A stretch of DNA of 64,000 bases, taken from the NCBI GenBank assembly GCA_963978905.1, contig OZ022259.1, positions 31,101,994 to 31,165,993 on the forward strand, read 5' to 3'. Below, piece by piece: positions 1-10,586 of this stretch. The notes under the pieces were generated by a model. It ran no database searches. It worked only from the letters and a program-made list of their open reading frames with translations, and was not told the origin of the DNA. The position numbers and the translations under genes were made by a program. The first letter of the stretch is position 1; each line of letters starts with the position of its first letter. Origin of the DNA: Trichostrongylus colubriformis (taxonomy: Eukaryota > Nematoda > Chromadorea > Rhabditida > Trichostrongylidae).

Positions 1-96
1 GCCTAATTGTTATTTGTTGGACGAAAAAAAATAAAAAGTGATGATCGAAAAAAATACGACAAGACTTTTGGGACAACCTAATATGTATATAACTGA
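1..96 (+). mobile_element. 3' end of a mariner element
   Basis: The first bases match, almost base for base, the 3' non-coding end of the mariner relic at 31601-33211: a shared start, an A-rich stretch, then the inverted-repeat end gggacaacctaat at about 73-85. The copy at 32405-33211 is interrupted in this segment by a 0.7-kb insertion, but the copy here is not. It therefore shows the empty target site of that insertion. The rest of the element lies left of the window. Confidence 0.75.
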
Positions 97-618
97 GAAT
101 TTCGAGTGGCAACGTGCTCAAGGGTCGTATGTGTCGCAAAACTTATGCACCAACCTAATCATAAACTATAAGCCTACGTACCAATGACAAACCAATAATT
201 ACGCATGTTCTTATCTGTCCCTCCTGTTCTCGTCTGGAGCACGCAGGCTGCTCCCAGCCGAGAAGGTATGCTAGCACTTTATGCTAGCGGGCTCCGACTG
301 CAAGCAGCAAGCATAAGTATGCGCGCTCAGCAATCAGAAATATGATGCATAAGGCAGCATTCGCATTATAATCAGAAATATGATGCATAAGGCAGCATTC
401 GCATTATAACTAAGGGCAAGCATTTTGCTCCACGCATTCCCGCCCTTACACTTACACAATACAAAACATGCAGGCAATAACGTTAAAATGATAGATAGGA
501 GGGATTATCAACCGCCTTCTTTGACCAGACATTTTCGTATCTTCAAAAAGATAAAAAGCAGCAAAAGAGTACATGGGATTGACTGGGAACTAAACGGTGA
601 TGGTCTTGTAAAACTCAC

Positions 619-1039
619 AGATTCAAATTCTTCCTTGTCAACTCGAACAAAACTGGAAGGAATGTGGTACGATTCAACTCCGCGTGCAACTTTTTCAGTG
701 CTCTAAATCGTTCAATTGATTAAAATTCATACATCAAACGGTGAAGGGTAGCGTTCATACATTCTTCTTCTCTAGAGAGATCCGAGATCCTTTCTGTAAT
801 AAACTCTGCTCCACCAGGGCATCACCCCAAAGGTTTGCCGCTCGTTTGGCGGCAGGACCTTGATCAACCTGAATCGGAAACTATCACAGCAAATAGAAAA
901 TCCACAGATGTCAAAATATGAACAATGAAAGAGCTGATACTGAAATGAAATAACTGAATTCGAACCTCATCACTGTCGTCCACAGTTTCGCGAGTATTAA
1001 GCGGGAGATCATCATCCTCATTACCCGATGTATCCGAAT
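619..1039 (-). CDS. PHAX-like snRNA export adaptor, partial (three exons)
   Basis: Three minus-strand exons join in phase: 1039-966, 868-761 and 702-619, each with AG acceptor and GT donor. The first is acidic and Ser-rich, with a run like DSDTSGNEDDDLP. The second carries KRAANLWGDALVEQSLLQKG, which resembles the N-terminal N-x-WG-x-x-L-x-EQ motif of PHAX, the phosphorylated adaptor that links CBC-bound snRNA to CRM1 in nuclear export. The third has ARGVESYHIP, like the R-x-x-E-x-Y patch that follows in PHAX. The diagnostic RNA-binding domain would lie left of the window or in exons I could not place, so the name is tentative. The next gene upstream on the same strand is TAP42. The 5' exon is unresolved; 1166-1040 stays open upstream of the first exon. 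Confidence 0.5.
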
Positions 1040-1713
1040 CTGAAATAAAGCAATGATCGGCGCTGAAATAAGGATGAATTGCAACAATACACTGAGAAAA
1101 TTCGAAACATTCACTGACCACGCTCTTTCTTTCTGTAATCCATTCACGACCTGAACAGGAAATCATAGAAAGTCATTGCTCATGAGGATGATGCTAAGTA
1201 ATGAAGCTATTCAAAAATGAAAGCGGTTATCAAACCGAATTCGAGAAACAAAACTGGACAGCGAAAATGAAAGATATCTGTATTTCAACTCTCATGAAGC
1301 ATGAAGGAAACCTGAAGTAAGACTTAGCAAAGAACAATATAGTGTATTACAGCACTATTTTCATAAAACAAGGCGCTATACCAATGCGGTTGGGGAGGAG
1401 GCAGGAGCTCGTGGGTCCCCCGCCTTTCAAGCTGAGAGAAATTAGCACCAGGTTTCCCACGAACATTCCCAAAAAGTGTTTCCGCATTTCTGATGGTTTG
1501 TTTTGACTATGCGGGGTTGTCGCCTTGGATGCACTGGCATAAAGTCTACTCTCACCAACCCTACACACCACCCCCCCCCCCTATATCACTACAGCACCTA
1601 AAACGAGTTTAGCAAACAAGCGACTGCACAAATGTACAAAGCAATATCAAGAGGTAACGCGAGCACATACATACACAACGTATAAAATTATCAATGGATG
1701 CGCATACGATGCC

Positions 1714-4700
1714 TTATCCTTTGTTGTGGGTATTACCCCAGCCTCGTCGGTGATCGTCCTTGTAGTCATCCCATCTCATCAACCTTGCCCTCTCCCGTTC
1801 CTCGGCCTCCTCTTGCTCGAGCTCTCCAGAGTGGGCATTAGCATCACTTAAAAGAGGAATTCGTTCATGTTAGAAAACTGTAAAATAGCCAAAAGCAAAT
1901 GCAAGCGTGTTGTCGTAACCATACTTAACGTGTGGTTGATGCTGTTGTTGCTGTGACGTGGACGAAGCGTGACCAAATCTTTGATTGTACCATTCATCGA
2001 CTGTCATAGTGGGAATAGACGGATAACCAAGACCAAATACCGCCTTCTGCTGTTGCGACCGTGTAATTATAAATGGACGCAATGGTGCTGAAGTAAGTAT
2101 TTTACAGAAAAACTAATATTGCATACTAGACGAAGAGCAATTACCAGCTATGGCGTTCACACCTACCCGGTTTTGTGTCACTTTTCTGCACTGACGTATT
2201 CGATGTTGTTGATCCCGCTGTACTCTCCTGCATGCGCTTTTTCATCATTTCTACGAGGGGTAACTCATCTGAAATCGAAAAGCCGTTGCTAGAATTGTAA
2301 CTATCGACAATATTCCTTGACCGACCAGATGTTTAATAAGTATAAAGTATGAATAAATGTATATACAATAATATGAACATAACAGATACGAGCCCTATAC
2401 TGGAAATTCAGGGTCGGGTAGAAAGGGTCACTCATAGACAACCTTCAATAGATTCGAGTTCTTCGACAACCTTTACTTGCCAGTATTTCACCACAGCTAG
2501 ATGGAGACTTCTCTAAAAAAGAAAAGTTTACTTATCAACAATCAAACATTTGGATTCTTTACAGAAAACGCAACTTAATAAACATACACTACCAAAACTG
2601 ATTCGTCGCCATGTTTCTGCCCGAGTTGCTTCTCCAACTCATTCATTGTGTTTTTCAGCTCTTGCTGCTTTCGGAATCGAGCTATTTTCTGCTCTCGAAG
2701 TTTTCCCCCTGTGAACTTCTTCAGTCCAAAACGCGACGTGTCAGTGCTTTCTCCTGAAATGTTAACATCCGAAGACGATGCGACGAGGTCGCCGTAAACC
2801 TTGCAGCATCGTAAACATCGCGATGCCGGTATGTATTACGCAAATGATAGGTTCGAAAGGAATCATCAACAGTCTAAAAGTTGGAAGCTGCTAGAAGCTT
2901 CCAGAGTGAATCAGTCCCGGAAGGCACTTTATATTTACTGGATTGAAAACTTTCAAAGATACCTTGCCCTCCGTCACTGAAAGAGTAGTACCGTTCAAAC
3001 TCGAAACCATAACTGCGAAGTCGGTTCAAAAAATCGCGATAGTAAACCTTAATGAACAAGAATGATAAATAATGTGTATGACCTTTTACAAACCACAATT
3101 ACAATGAGGGCTGGAAACTCAAACACTATCCCACGTGAAATTGAATGCGGCGCTCATGTTCTAATGGAACGCACTCAAAAAGGTTGGTATAATCATTAGA
3201 ATTATGCCCACCCTGATATAGTATGAATGATCTCTAAGGAGTAAGATTTATCAAGAGATAAATGCCAGGAAATTTCTCTTTTTTCATTTCTTTCAAGACA
3301 AAATCTCGAAAAAACCCTTTCCCCTATATGTAGACTTCGTTCATATCCAACTGAACGGGATTTTCGGGGAGATCGGTGTCGGCGTATTGGATTATTCGCG
3401 ATTTGCGATTTGTGGCGATACCACGTACTACCAGGGCAGTCTATATGCATCACGGCAAATGTCCGAAATCGCGGATCCGCCGATCCGCCCAAAATCTCAA
3501 ACCGCAGATACGCTCATTTTCCCGACGATACCTATCTCTTTCTTGACGCAAAAATCCAAAAATCCCATCCAGTTGAGTATGGACGCAGCCTTAGACATTG
3601 TTTCAAGTTGTCGACTCAGAGGAGCGCGCGACTCGCGCGATTTAAGCGATTCAGGCGGGAGGACGAGATACATTTCAAAAAGTTCAGGGGATTGCGCGAG
3701 TCAGATGTGCCTTTCATCTAATCGATGCTTATATTTTTCCTTATACCTGAATCGCGCGATCGCCTGAAACGTGAATAGGAAGAAGTCACACACCACGACT
3801 CAATCACTTCTTAGCAAAGCCTAGCTTGAAAGAATATAAAAACAATCGAAGAAATGTCATTTTCCATTCAAAAGTGACGCCACGAAATTTCTTTGAATCA
3901 TGTCTTGATTTATAATTCCTTTCATTAGACGATGAAATTTTCGAAAATATAGCAACCAATATATTGAATATCATCTGTTCAGAAGTTTGTAATAATATTG
4001 AATCTCCCATGTGATCTCCAATGCCTATTTGAGCGCCACCATAACGGCTGAGAGGACTTCAAGAAGGAAAAGAATTCGATAAGATAGGATAGGATCCGAG
4101 AGAAGACATACCTTTGCCAGCCGCAGCTGGTCGGCACGATGGATAGGCTCCGTAGTGGTGTTGTGATGAGCGACACCCAGATAGCAAGGAATGAGAAGAA
4201 ACGGAACAGAAGACGTCGGCAGATCTTCAATCTGATATCGATGTTGAATCAATTCCTACATTTAAGGGTGTCGCATCAGTACTTCGATACCGACACGAGA
4301 TCCCAAATGTGCTTACAAGTTAAAATCCAAGCACTGAGTTGAAGGCACCAGCAGGGGTAAGGGAAAACTGAGGTGTGGGGGTACATGTTCTCTCAAAACG
4401 AACCTTTACTTCAGAGGAGGTCGTATGTGGCGAAAATCGCATTGAAAAAACGCGGCTTGGGGTCTTATAATGGCCCCGCAGCTCCGCATGCTGTTATGCG
4501 GCTATGCGGCCGGGGGTGTCGCTGTGGAGGGGCGGGACAACAATCGCGGCCGGCTGCTTCAGACTCTGGCCTGTCTTCAGTCCACCCCGGCTGACACAGA
4601 GGACGAGAGAGAACGGGGATTTTCGGGTTCCTATTCCTCGCTTTTTCCGCGGTTTTATGTCGATCTTTCTCTACTACTACACTGCTGAGCACAGCTACTA

Positions 4701-6346
4701 TCATATTTCACAGTCTGCTGAATTCACCTCTTCTGGTGTCTTTAAGAAAATAACCGTATCGTACGACCACCTCAAAGTCTACAAAGTCTGCAATGCGCTC
4801 CCTATACTACTCTAGGCTGCCTTATGATGCACTACATATGTATAAACAATCACCCAAATCCAACTAACCAAAGCCACATTACTCACCGAGGTTTCGTCAG
4901 CACAAATATGACTATAGTGTTAAACATAAATATGACTATAGCATGTTTTGCTTTCTCTTACTAACCTCCTCATTGTCAGAAAATAAGCCAAGTGAAGACA
5001 CTGCGCGAGTAAGGTTTTCGAGTATGTTGATAGCTTCTGAGATACGACTCTAAATAAACAGTTGCTCTTATCACATTACATTTACCAATAGTTACTTCGA
5101 AAGAACAATTTTCGTAACTGTAAAGTGGAAGCTTGAAGACACCATGAGTGGTAAGGTGGAGTAAGGACGCCGTCAGTCTTCGTGGTTTCGCATTTTGCGA
5201 TTCTGCCATATGGCGTTTTAGCGATTTTGGGTTTTTGGAAATATGCGGTTTCGCTGCGTTGCACTCTAGCACGCGATGCTACGACCGTGAGATTGTGCAA
5301 TGCCGTACCCGCGTGTGGAGTTGACGCAAAACCGCAACATCGCAAAATCGCGAAGTCTGACGGCGATCTAACCGTGCAGGGCTTAACGTGATGTGCAAGT
5401 TTTCCGACCAGTGCTCCGAGAGATCGGGTCACCAGTGTCGCGTGGAGGGCAAATCAAAGACGAAATTGACATCCTCATCAGACTCAAACCTTATATTACG
5501 AACTATTACGGTAACTAGCTTTCACTTTCTCTGTAAAGGTTATCAGCTTTGAGTTGGAAATTGTATTTAATGGAAGATGTAAAAACGTAGCTGTTTGTAA
5601 TACATACATCCATCTCTATTACCTATTAAGCTTCACAAATATCAGTCCTTATTCTTGGCTCTGCACCTTTGGCGAGAAGATCAAGTTAGTAACCCACGTC
5701 TTGAAATCAGTAGTAAATCATGCGTCTCGTGGAGCAAACCCAGTCATTGGTGACCTGACCCTACCCTGATTACCGAAACACTTGTCACACACCACAGGGC
5801 TTGGCAACGTGTACTGCTGACCTCGTCGCCTGCATCATCCCTGCCATGAAGAGACGGGGCGGAAACACGTTTTGCAGGAAAATCAGTAGTAAGAAAGGAG
5901 CTTTTGATCATTTTATTCCGTTCTCTGTCTCTTGTCGTATCACCCGGCATCTTTACTTGAATTTTCCATAATCGCCCAAAGTACCTTTGAGGTTTCTATG
6001 GAACGTCATTTTAATATTGATCTCAGAATCGTTCCAGTAGATTTCTTGAATAAGGCACGTGCATGCCTGTAAATGCAACAGAGAGAGAAAGTTCGAGTTG
6101 AAACAACCAGGGCAAACACCAGTAACGACGATAGCTACACCCAATTTTTTGAATGCATCAACGCTTTGATCCATAATAAGAAAGTTCAATATTAAAATTA
6201 CAAAACTGAGGCAAGTAATGTACCTGCAAATCTACGGCTGAATACCGACCACTCCCAATGTCATTTATAACGTCTTCAGCCTTCTTGAACTGCGCAATCA
6301 GCGAATCTTCATCGTGAACCTCACTATGAGGGATACTTTCAGACAT
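1714..6346 (-). CDS. ppfr-4: TAP42/IGBP1 family PP2A-associated protein (nine exons, 346 aa)
   Basis: Exons, all in phase: 6346-6224, 5049-4966, 4231-4112, 3047-2963, 2753-2593, 2512-2443, 2268-2167, 2087-1925, 1846-1714, with the TAA at 1714-1716. They give 1041 nt, close in length to human IGBP1 (339 aa). Recognisable segments in order: LGLFSDNEE, a helix-rich TAP42 region with [10 protein letters not shown] and [27 protein letters not shown] with EELESIE, the core [19 protein letters not shown], and the C-terminal [14 protein letters not shown] signature. The family binds catalytic subunits of PP2A-type phosphatases and is called ppfr-4 in C. elegans. The start was chosen because its ATG directly follows a splice-acceptor-like ttccag, as at an SL site. 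The third intron (1064 bp) holds a fold-back element and the second carries a GC-rich stretch. Confidence 0.93.
3346..3583. repeat. Fold-back MITE-like element in a TAP42 intron
   Basis: Ends are inverted: tccaactgaacggga at 3346-3360 and its imperfect complement tcccatccagttgagtatgga at 3563-3583. The interior has no coding signal. A second GC-rich, gcgcg-bearing inverted patch follows at about 3620-3770. Family unknown. Confidence 0.5.
5164..5369. repeat. Fold-back MITE-like element
   Basis: Left end ggacgccgtcagtcttcg and right end cgaagtctgacggcgatct are inverted copies. The interior is rich in cgcaaaatcgc words. A diverged relative sits in the CIAO3 gene at about 13275-13424 (ends ggccgccattagacttcgcg and gcaatccgacggcgacct). 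Here it lies in the first intron of the TAP42 gene. Confidence 0.55.
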
Positions 6347-7750
6347 CTGGAATTCGCTCACTTCGCTGGATCTCGATAACGATGTACCTACAATTTGAGA
6401 GAAGACAGAGATGATGAAAGAAGCAAGCATTTGCCCCATTCATCCTGCCGGCAATGTTGGCTACTAAACGGATTCATCTCGGTTACAAAGCGATTCAGTT
6501 CTCGCAATACACGGTTGTTGTAAAGAAGTTTGACCATGAGATCGGCGATCGCCCACTTGTCCGTTCATCACACCAGCGTCACGATCGTATGGAGCAACAA
6601 CCAATGGACCCTCTGTAATCGTACTTCCCTTCTGCTCCCCCCGAAATCAGCAGCGAAAGAGGGAGTGTTAGAAGCTGAGTGACTCTCCATACAACCGTCA
6701 TCGCAAAAACACATGTCGTGCCCGGTTCACTCGATCTTCGTCCACTCGGTAATTCCTTCCGAACCGCCAATCGTTGACAAACTTCAGAGCGCCAAATTCT
6801 CGTATTGAACATACGTTTTAAGGGCGCTGGATGACTTTAACCGCCTGCTTATATCTTGCGTGAGTTCTCCTATCTCCTTGATCAAGTCTATTGATTGACC
6901 TGATCAAGGAGATGTGAGAACATAATTGGTGGTTGGAATGGATGTGCAGGAATTCATTTCCTCCCCAAACCTATTTCTATGTACAACCCTCGTATAAGGT
7001 TAGAATATGACAGAAGAAGAAAAACCTAATCAAAGAAACGAGGTGTCGAGCGGCAACGCCGGACAGAGGGGATGTCTGCGCCAAATCTTAAAGTGCTCCT
7101 CTGATTGAGACGATGGCACGATGGATGTGATAAATATGCAGTTCGGAAATTCACATGACGATTCAGGTGATCAGACGAGAGGCAAAGATACATTTTGATG
7201 ACTCCGCCCTACACACGATCGCCTGATCGAAATATATCTTCTTCCTTTCGCCTAACCACCCAATGGTAGAGCACATACACCTCTACCGCCACCTACAACC
7301 ATGCTGCACTTAGTGACAGTCTCTGCATGCATTTAGATCCACCGACACCGCGCTAAAATGCTGTTAGAAAAGCAGTGGGTTCTTATGAAGGTGGTCCTAC
7401 CGTACTCGGTTTTCGGTGTCACTTTGCCTAGGCTTTTGCATAACCTTTACTTAAGAGCAAGCCCTGCTCCTCAAGAAACTTAAGTGAAAATACACACTTA
7501 AATGTACAAATTTATGCTGTAGAATAATAACGAGTGAGTAACAAGAGTGTCATCCCCCATCTCAACTACATTAGCATCAAGCGGTAGGCTAGGAGCACAA
7601 AAGCGGTCAAAACACGTAACGCTGGCGATTCTCTAAGCCGATCATTCGATGATCAGAGGTTCGCTGAAAGCCACACCAAGTTGTGTCGAAAGGCGGAGAA
7701 AAGAAGATGAGTAAAGAAAACTGGGGTTTAATTATATGAATAAACTAACA

Positions 7751-7947
7751 GGGTCAATAAAGAGGGGGAGGCGAAGGGGGAAACGAAACTTGTCACCGAC
7801 ATCAAAGCTCCTTCTCTCCCTAGGCTTAGGCTCAAATCAATATCCCCTCCTACATACAAAAGCATCTGCCAAAGTTTTTCGCCTAAGCTTAGAGAGGGAG
7901 CTTCGACGACAGTGAAAAATTTGCGTCCCCCCCCCTTTAATAAAACC
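7751..7947. mobile_element. MITE, GGGTCAA family, copy 1
   Basis: Starts gggtcaataaag and ends with a degraded complement (tttaataaaacc). The interior has the family palindrome with ccctaggcttaggc and its inverse. Flanks are aactaaca and aactagca, an 8-bp target duplication with one mismatch. Other copies: 16268, 17793, 42590 and about 46425. Confidence 0.7.
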
Positions 7948-8442
7948 AACTAGCATTTATAACATCGTATCAACTTTACAAGGCTTCAACGACCAAAGGA
8001 ACCACATCATCGAATACGAGAAATTCGAAATGATTTCGTGAATGTGTGCCAATGCTAGAAATGCTGTCGTTTATAAAACACTCTACAACTCACGTACCAG
8101 GCGCTCCCTTCACGTCTTCCCCGAAATATGCTGCAGTTTTTGCGTACAAAATACATAAAAGTTATTTTGTGAACATTGCTGTGGATATCAATCGGTAGGG
8201 AGGCTATTATTGGCGTGGCTACTCGTGAATGAAGTGTGCTGGGGTTTTTAAACCCTTGCGTTTATACCCGTTTTCCGTAACATCTTGCGAAAAGTTGCAC
8301 GGATCTTTGAGGGTTCAGTCTACATACTGAAACGTATATTTTTGCCAGAGCATTAGTAGAAGAATCAAGTGGCTTTTCCCCTTTCTATGCTTAGGTAAAA
8401 ATATCGTTCATATGGGATGCTCCCTCACCCCCTCCCATACAG

Positions 8443-8628
8443 TTTTGGAATTTGCGGAGTTGCAGAATCGCGGAATTTGCGGAAATGAAGAATTGTGGAA
8501 AGCGTCGATACGTATCTCATGCTTTTCGGCTAATTCCGCAATTCTGCATTTTCACAATTCCGAAATTCTCCCGGTCGATGCGTATCTTCATCGTTTTCCG
8601 CAATTCTGCAATTCCGCAAATTCCAAGA
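8443..8628. repeat. Palindromic repeat rich in attccgcaaattcc
   Basis: The left arm (ttttggaatttgcgg onward) and right arm (ending ccgcaaattccaagac) are inverted copies, and gcggaattt/aaattccgc words recur several times. It could form a long stem. No coding potential beyond shadows. Confidence 0.55.
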
Positions 8629-8974
8629 CTGTGAACACAGCCTTATGATAGCACCATGAAACTAGTGGCGACGTTGGATCGTTAACTATAAACGCACCTC
8701 ACGAAGAGTAGAAACGTGTTATCGATGATCTCAAATAAATTTTGCGAATGGTTTCATCACTTTCGTTTTGGCCGTGGATTTCTTTGCCAATTGTAGCGTA
8801 TTCTGAGAGTGTTCTAATTTCGATTTCAGGATCATTTCAGGTCACTGCATGGGTGGTGCAGCTGCTTTTGCTATATATGACCGCAACGTACGTTAAATTT
8901 TTTTTGCTTTTTGTTTATATTCAGTGACGTTATAACGTTTTCCTCGGAGCAGTAGACTGTCATCCATCTTTGTC

Positions 8975-9183
8975 AGTTCAAAGCCTCCAGGCAAGTGACA
9001 GTATGTGACCGTTTAACATCCCACGCTTACACTGAAGTTTGGAAATGGTTTTTGCAGCCGAGTGCTGAAAATCATGCTCACATATTAGAGGATGTTCTCA
9101 AAGCGATCGTGAAATATGGAAATAGAATTTATGAATGGTGCGATGCAAATAAATGGCACGAAACGGTCATAAAGGAAAAATAA
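8975..9183 (+). CDS. Possible 3'-terminal exon of an unidentified gene
   Basis: Downstream of a tttgtcag acceptor, one frame stays open for 68 codons to TAA. The tail reads HILEDVLKAIVKYGNRIYEW followed by CDANKWHE, which has a natural amino-acid mix. A short stretch at about 8838-8888 (HCMGGAAAFAIYDRN after ttcag, before gtacgt) resembles a hydrolase nucleophile elbow and might belong to the same gene, but I could not join the two in phase. TRAPPC2L follows on the same strand. Family not recognised. Confidence 0.3.
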
Positions 9184-9705
9184 AACCCTCTTGTTACCTG
9201 TGGCTCTCATTGTGGAAGTGCAGTAACGCCTTCTGCATTACCGAAGGGGTGATGCAAGCTGTGAGGGCAGCTAGGCTAGCCGGCCGAAACCTTGCCCCGC
9301 CCTCCACAGCTGCTCGGCCATCGAAAACCGTACGACTGTGATGCATCTGAACGAGGCAGCGATAACAAAAACAAAGTGCTCTCCTCAACGTGGTTGCCAT
9401 CAGATCATCTCTTCATGACTCGTCTTTGCATTCATAGAGAACATGTCTCCCAGGTTCTGGTTCTCCTTATGGCCGTTAATGAAGCCTTTGATCTCGATGG
9501 TTTTTTGACGGTAAATGGCTTACAGATTCTTGGAAAACGGGAAGTGTAGAGACTACTTCGCCATAAATAGAGCACCCTAGATTTCCTCATTTTATAAGAA
9601 GTGACTGTGCTATGGTTCAAACCTGTTCCATATTTTGTGAAGATATAAATGGGAAATAGATCTGCGTGCCTTTTTACGATTCATCTTCACATGACATCTT
9701 TTCAG

Positions 9706-10457
9706 CATCTTCGGCTACTACATGTTATAAATGATTCGCACCAAAAGAATGCTTACGACGTGGAACTATTCATTCATTGCTCCTTGGATATAGTTGATGA
9801 GAAAGCCGTGAAAGCCACCGAAATGTTTCTCGGTCATCTCTACACGGATCAGAAGTATAAGGCAAATTTTGATATCGTTTGAATTTTTGATTGTCTTGGC
9901 CAATTGAAAAGCCTTCGCTGGTCTAAACATAATCCATTACACTTATAACCTGAATATCTCTATAAATTCGAGTGTTTTGGAAGATAATTTCTCGAATTCC
10001 ATTATGACTTAGCAGTAGTAACTGCTTGCTAGCGAGCACTACTTTCAGTCTTTCGGGTTCATCACGAACACTGGCGTGCGGATGATTCTGGTGCTTGAAG
10101 CTAGTAATCTCGAATGGAAAGATTTCGAAATTCGAACGTTGTTCAAACGATTCCATAACCTCTACTGCAGTGCCATCTCCAATCCTTTTCATACCTTCGG
10201 CAGTGAAATCCAATCAAAGTAAGTTGATAAGCGCAATCGTCAGATTATCAATTGGATACGCGCCGCTATTCCCCTCAGTTCCATCAAACATCTTTTTCAA
10301 TATTCGTCAGAGTCGTACGAGCTTCAAAATGCAAGACTCGCAACAGCGAAGCCCTACTGCCTGACTAGCTTCATTTTTTTGCTTCCGAAACTTGACAAAT
10401 TTCAGGTCTTTGCTGGAAGAAGCTGCTCAGTTGATAAGCACTCACGTCGAAGCGTAG
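9706..10457 (+). CDS. TRAPPC2L, TRAPP complex subunit 2-like (last three exons)
   Basis: Exons 9706-9876, 10049-10218 and 10406-10457 (TAG at 10455) join in phase. The first encodes a segment ending IHCSLDIVDEK plus TEMFLGHLYTD, the second FGFITNTGVRMILVLEASN and LFKRFHNLYCSAISNPF, and the last a tail of the same length as in human TRAPPC2L. These match the longin/sedlin fold of TRAPPC2L, a subunit of the TRAPP tethering and Rab-GEF complexes at the Golgi. The N-terminal exon (about 20 aa) was not found upstream of the ttttcag at 9701-9705. The first of these donors, gtttga, is weak. CIAO3 starts 129 bp after the stop on the same strand, which suggests an operon. Confidence 0.85.
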
Positions 10458-10586
10458 TGTTCTGTCTTTGTTGATTTTATCATGTATAAATTGACTACCT
10501 TGTGTTCTTTATTGGATTCACTGTATTGCTCATATATACTTCTCTGTTGATGTTTTGTCATTCGATTGAAGTGTTCGTTTTCTCAG

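Larger units (their letters stand above)
6347..8740. other. Intergenic stretch between the divergent gene blocks
   Basis: No conserved coding exon was recognised. It holds a short hairpin near 6871-6912 (tctccttgatca with its complement), the MITE at 7751-7947 and the palindromic repeat at 8443-8628. Promoters for the minus-strand TAP42 gene and for plus-strand genes near 8.8 kb should lie here, but I see no diagnostic site. Confidence 0.4.

Noticed and set aside
425..706. 93-codon plus-strand open frame near the left edge
   Set aside because: It lies antisense to the PHAX-like exon 702-619 and has no conserved motif; treated as a shadow.
4373..4815. Several overlapping GC-rich open frames in TAP42 intron 2
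   Set aside because: Frames overlap on both strands, as expected for GC-rich non-coding DNA; no splice sites fit.
8838..8888. Dienelactone-hydrolase-like nucleophile elbow HCMGGAAAFAIYDRN
   Set aside because: A single 17-codon exon with no matching core, catalytic acid or His exon nearby; only mentioned under the neighbouring exon.
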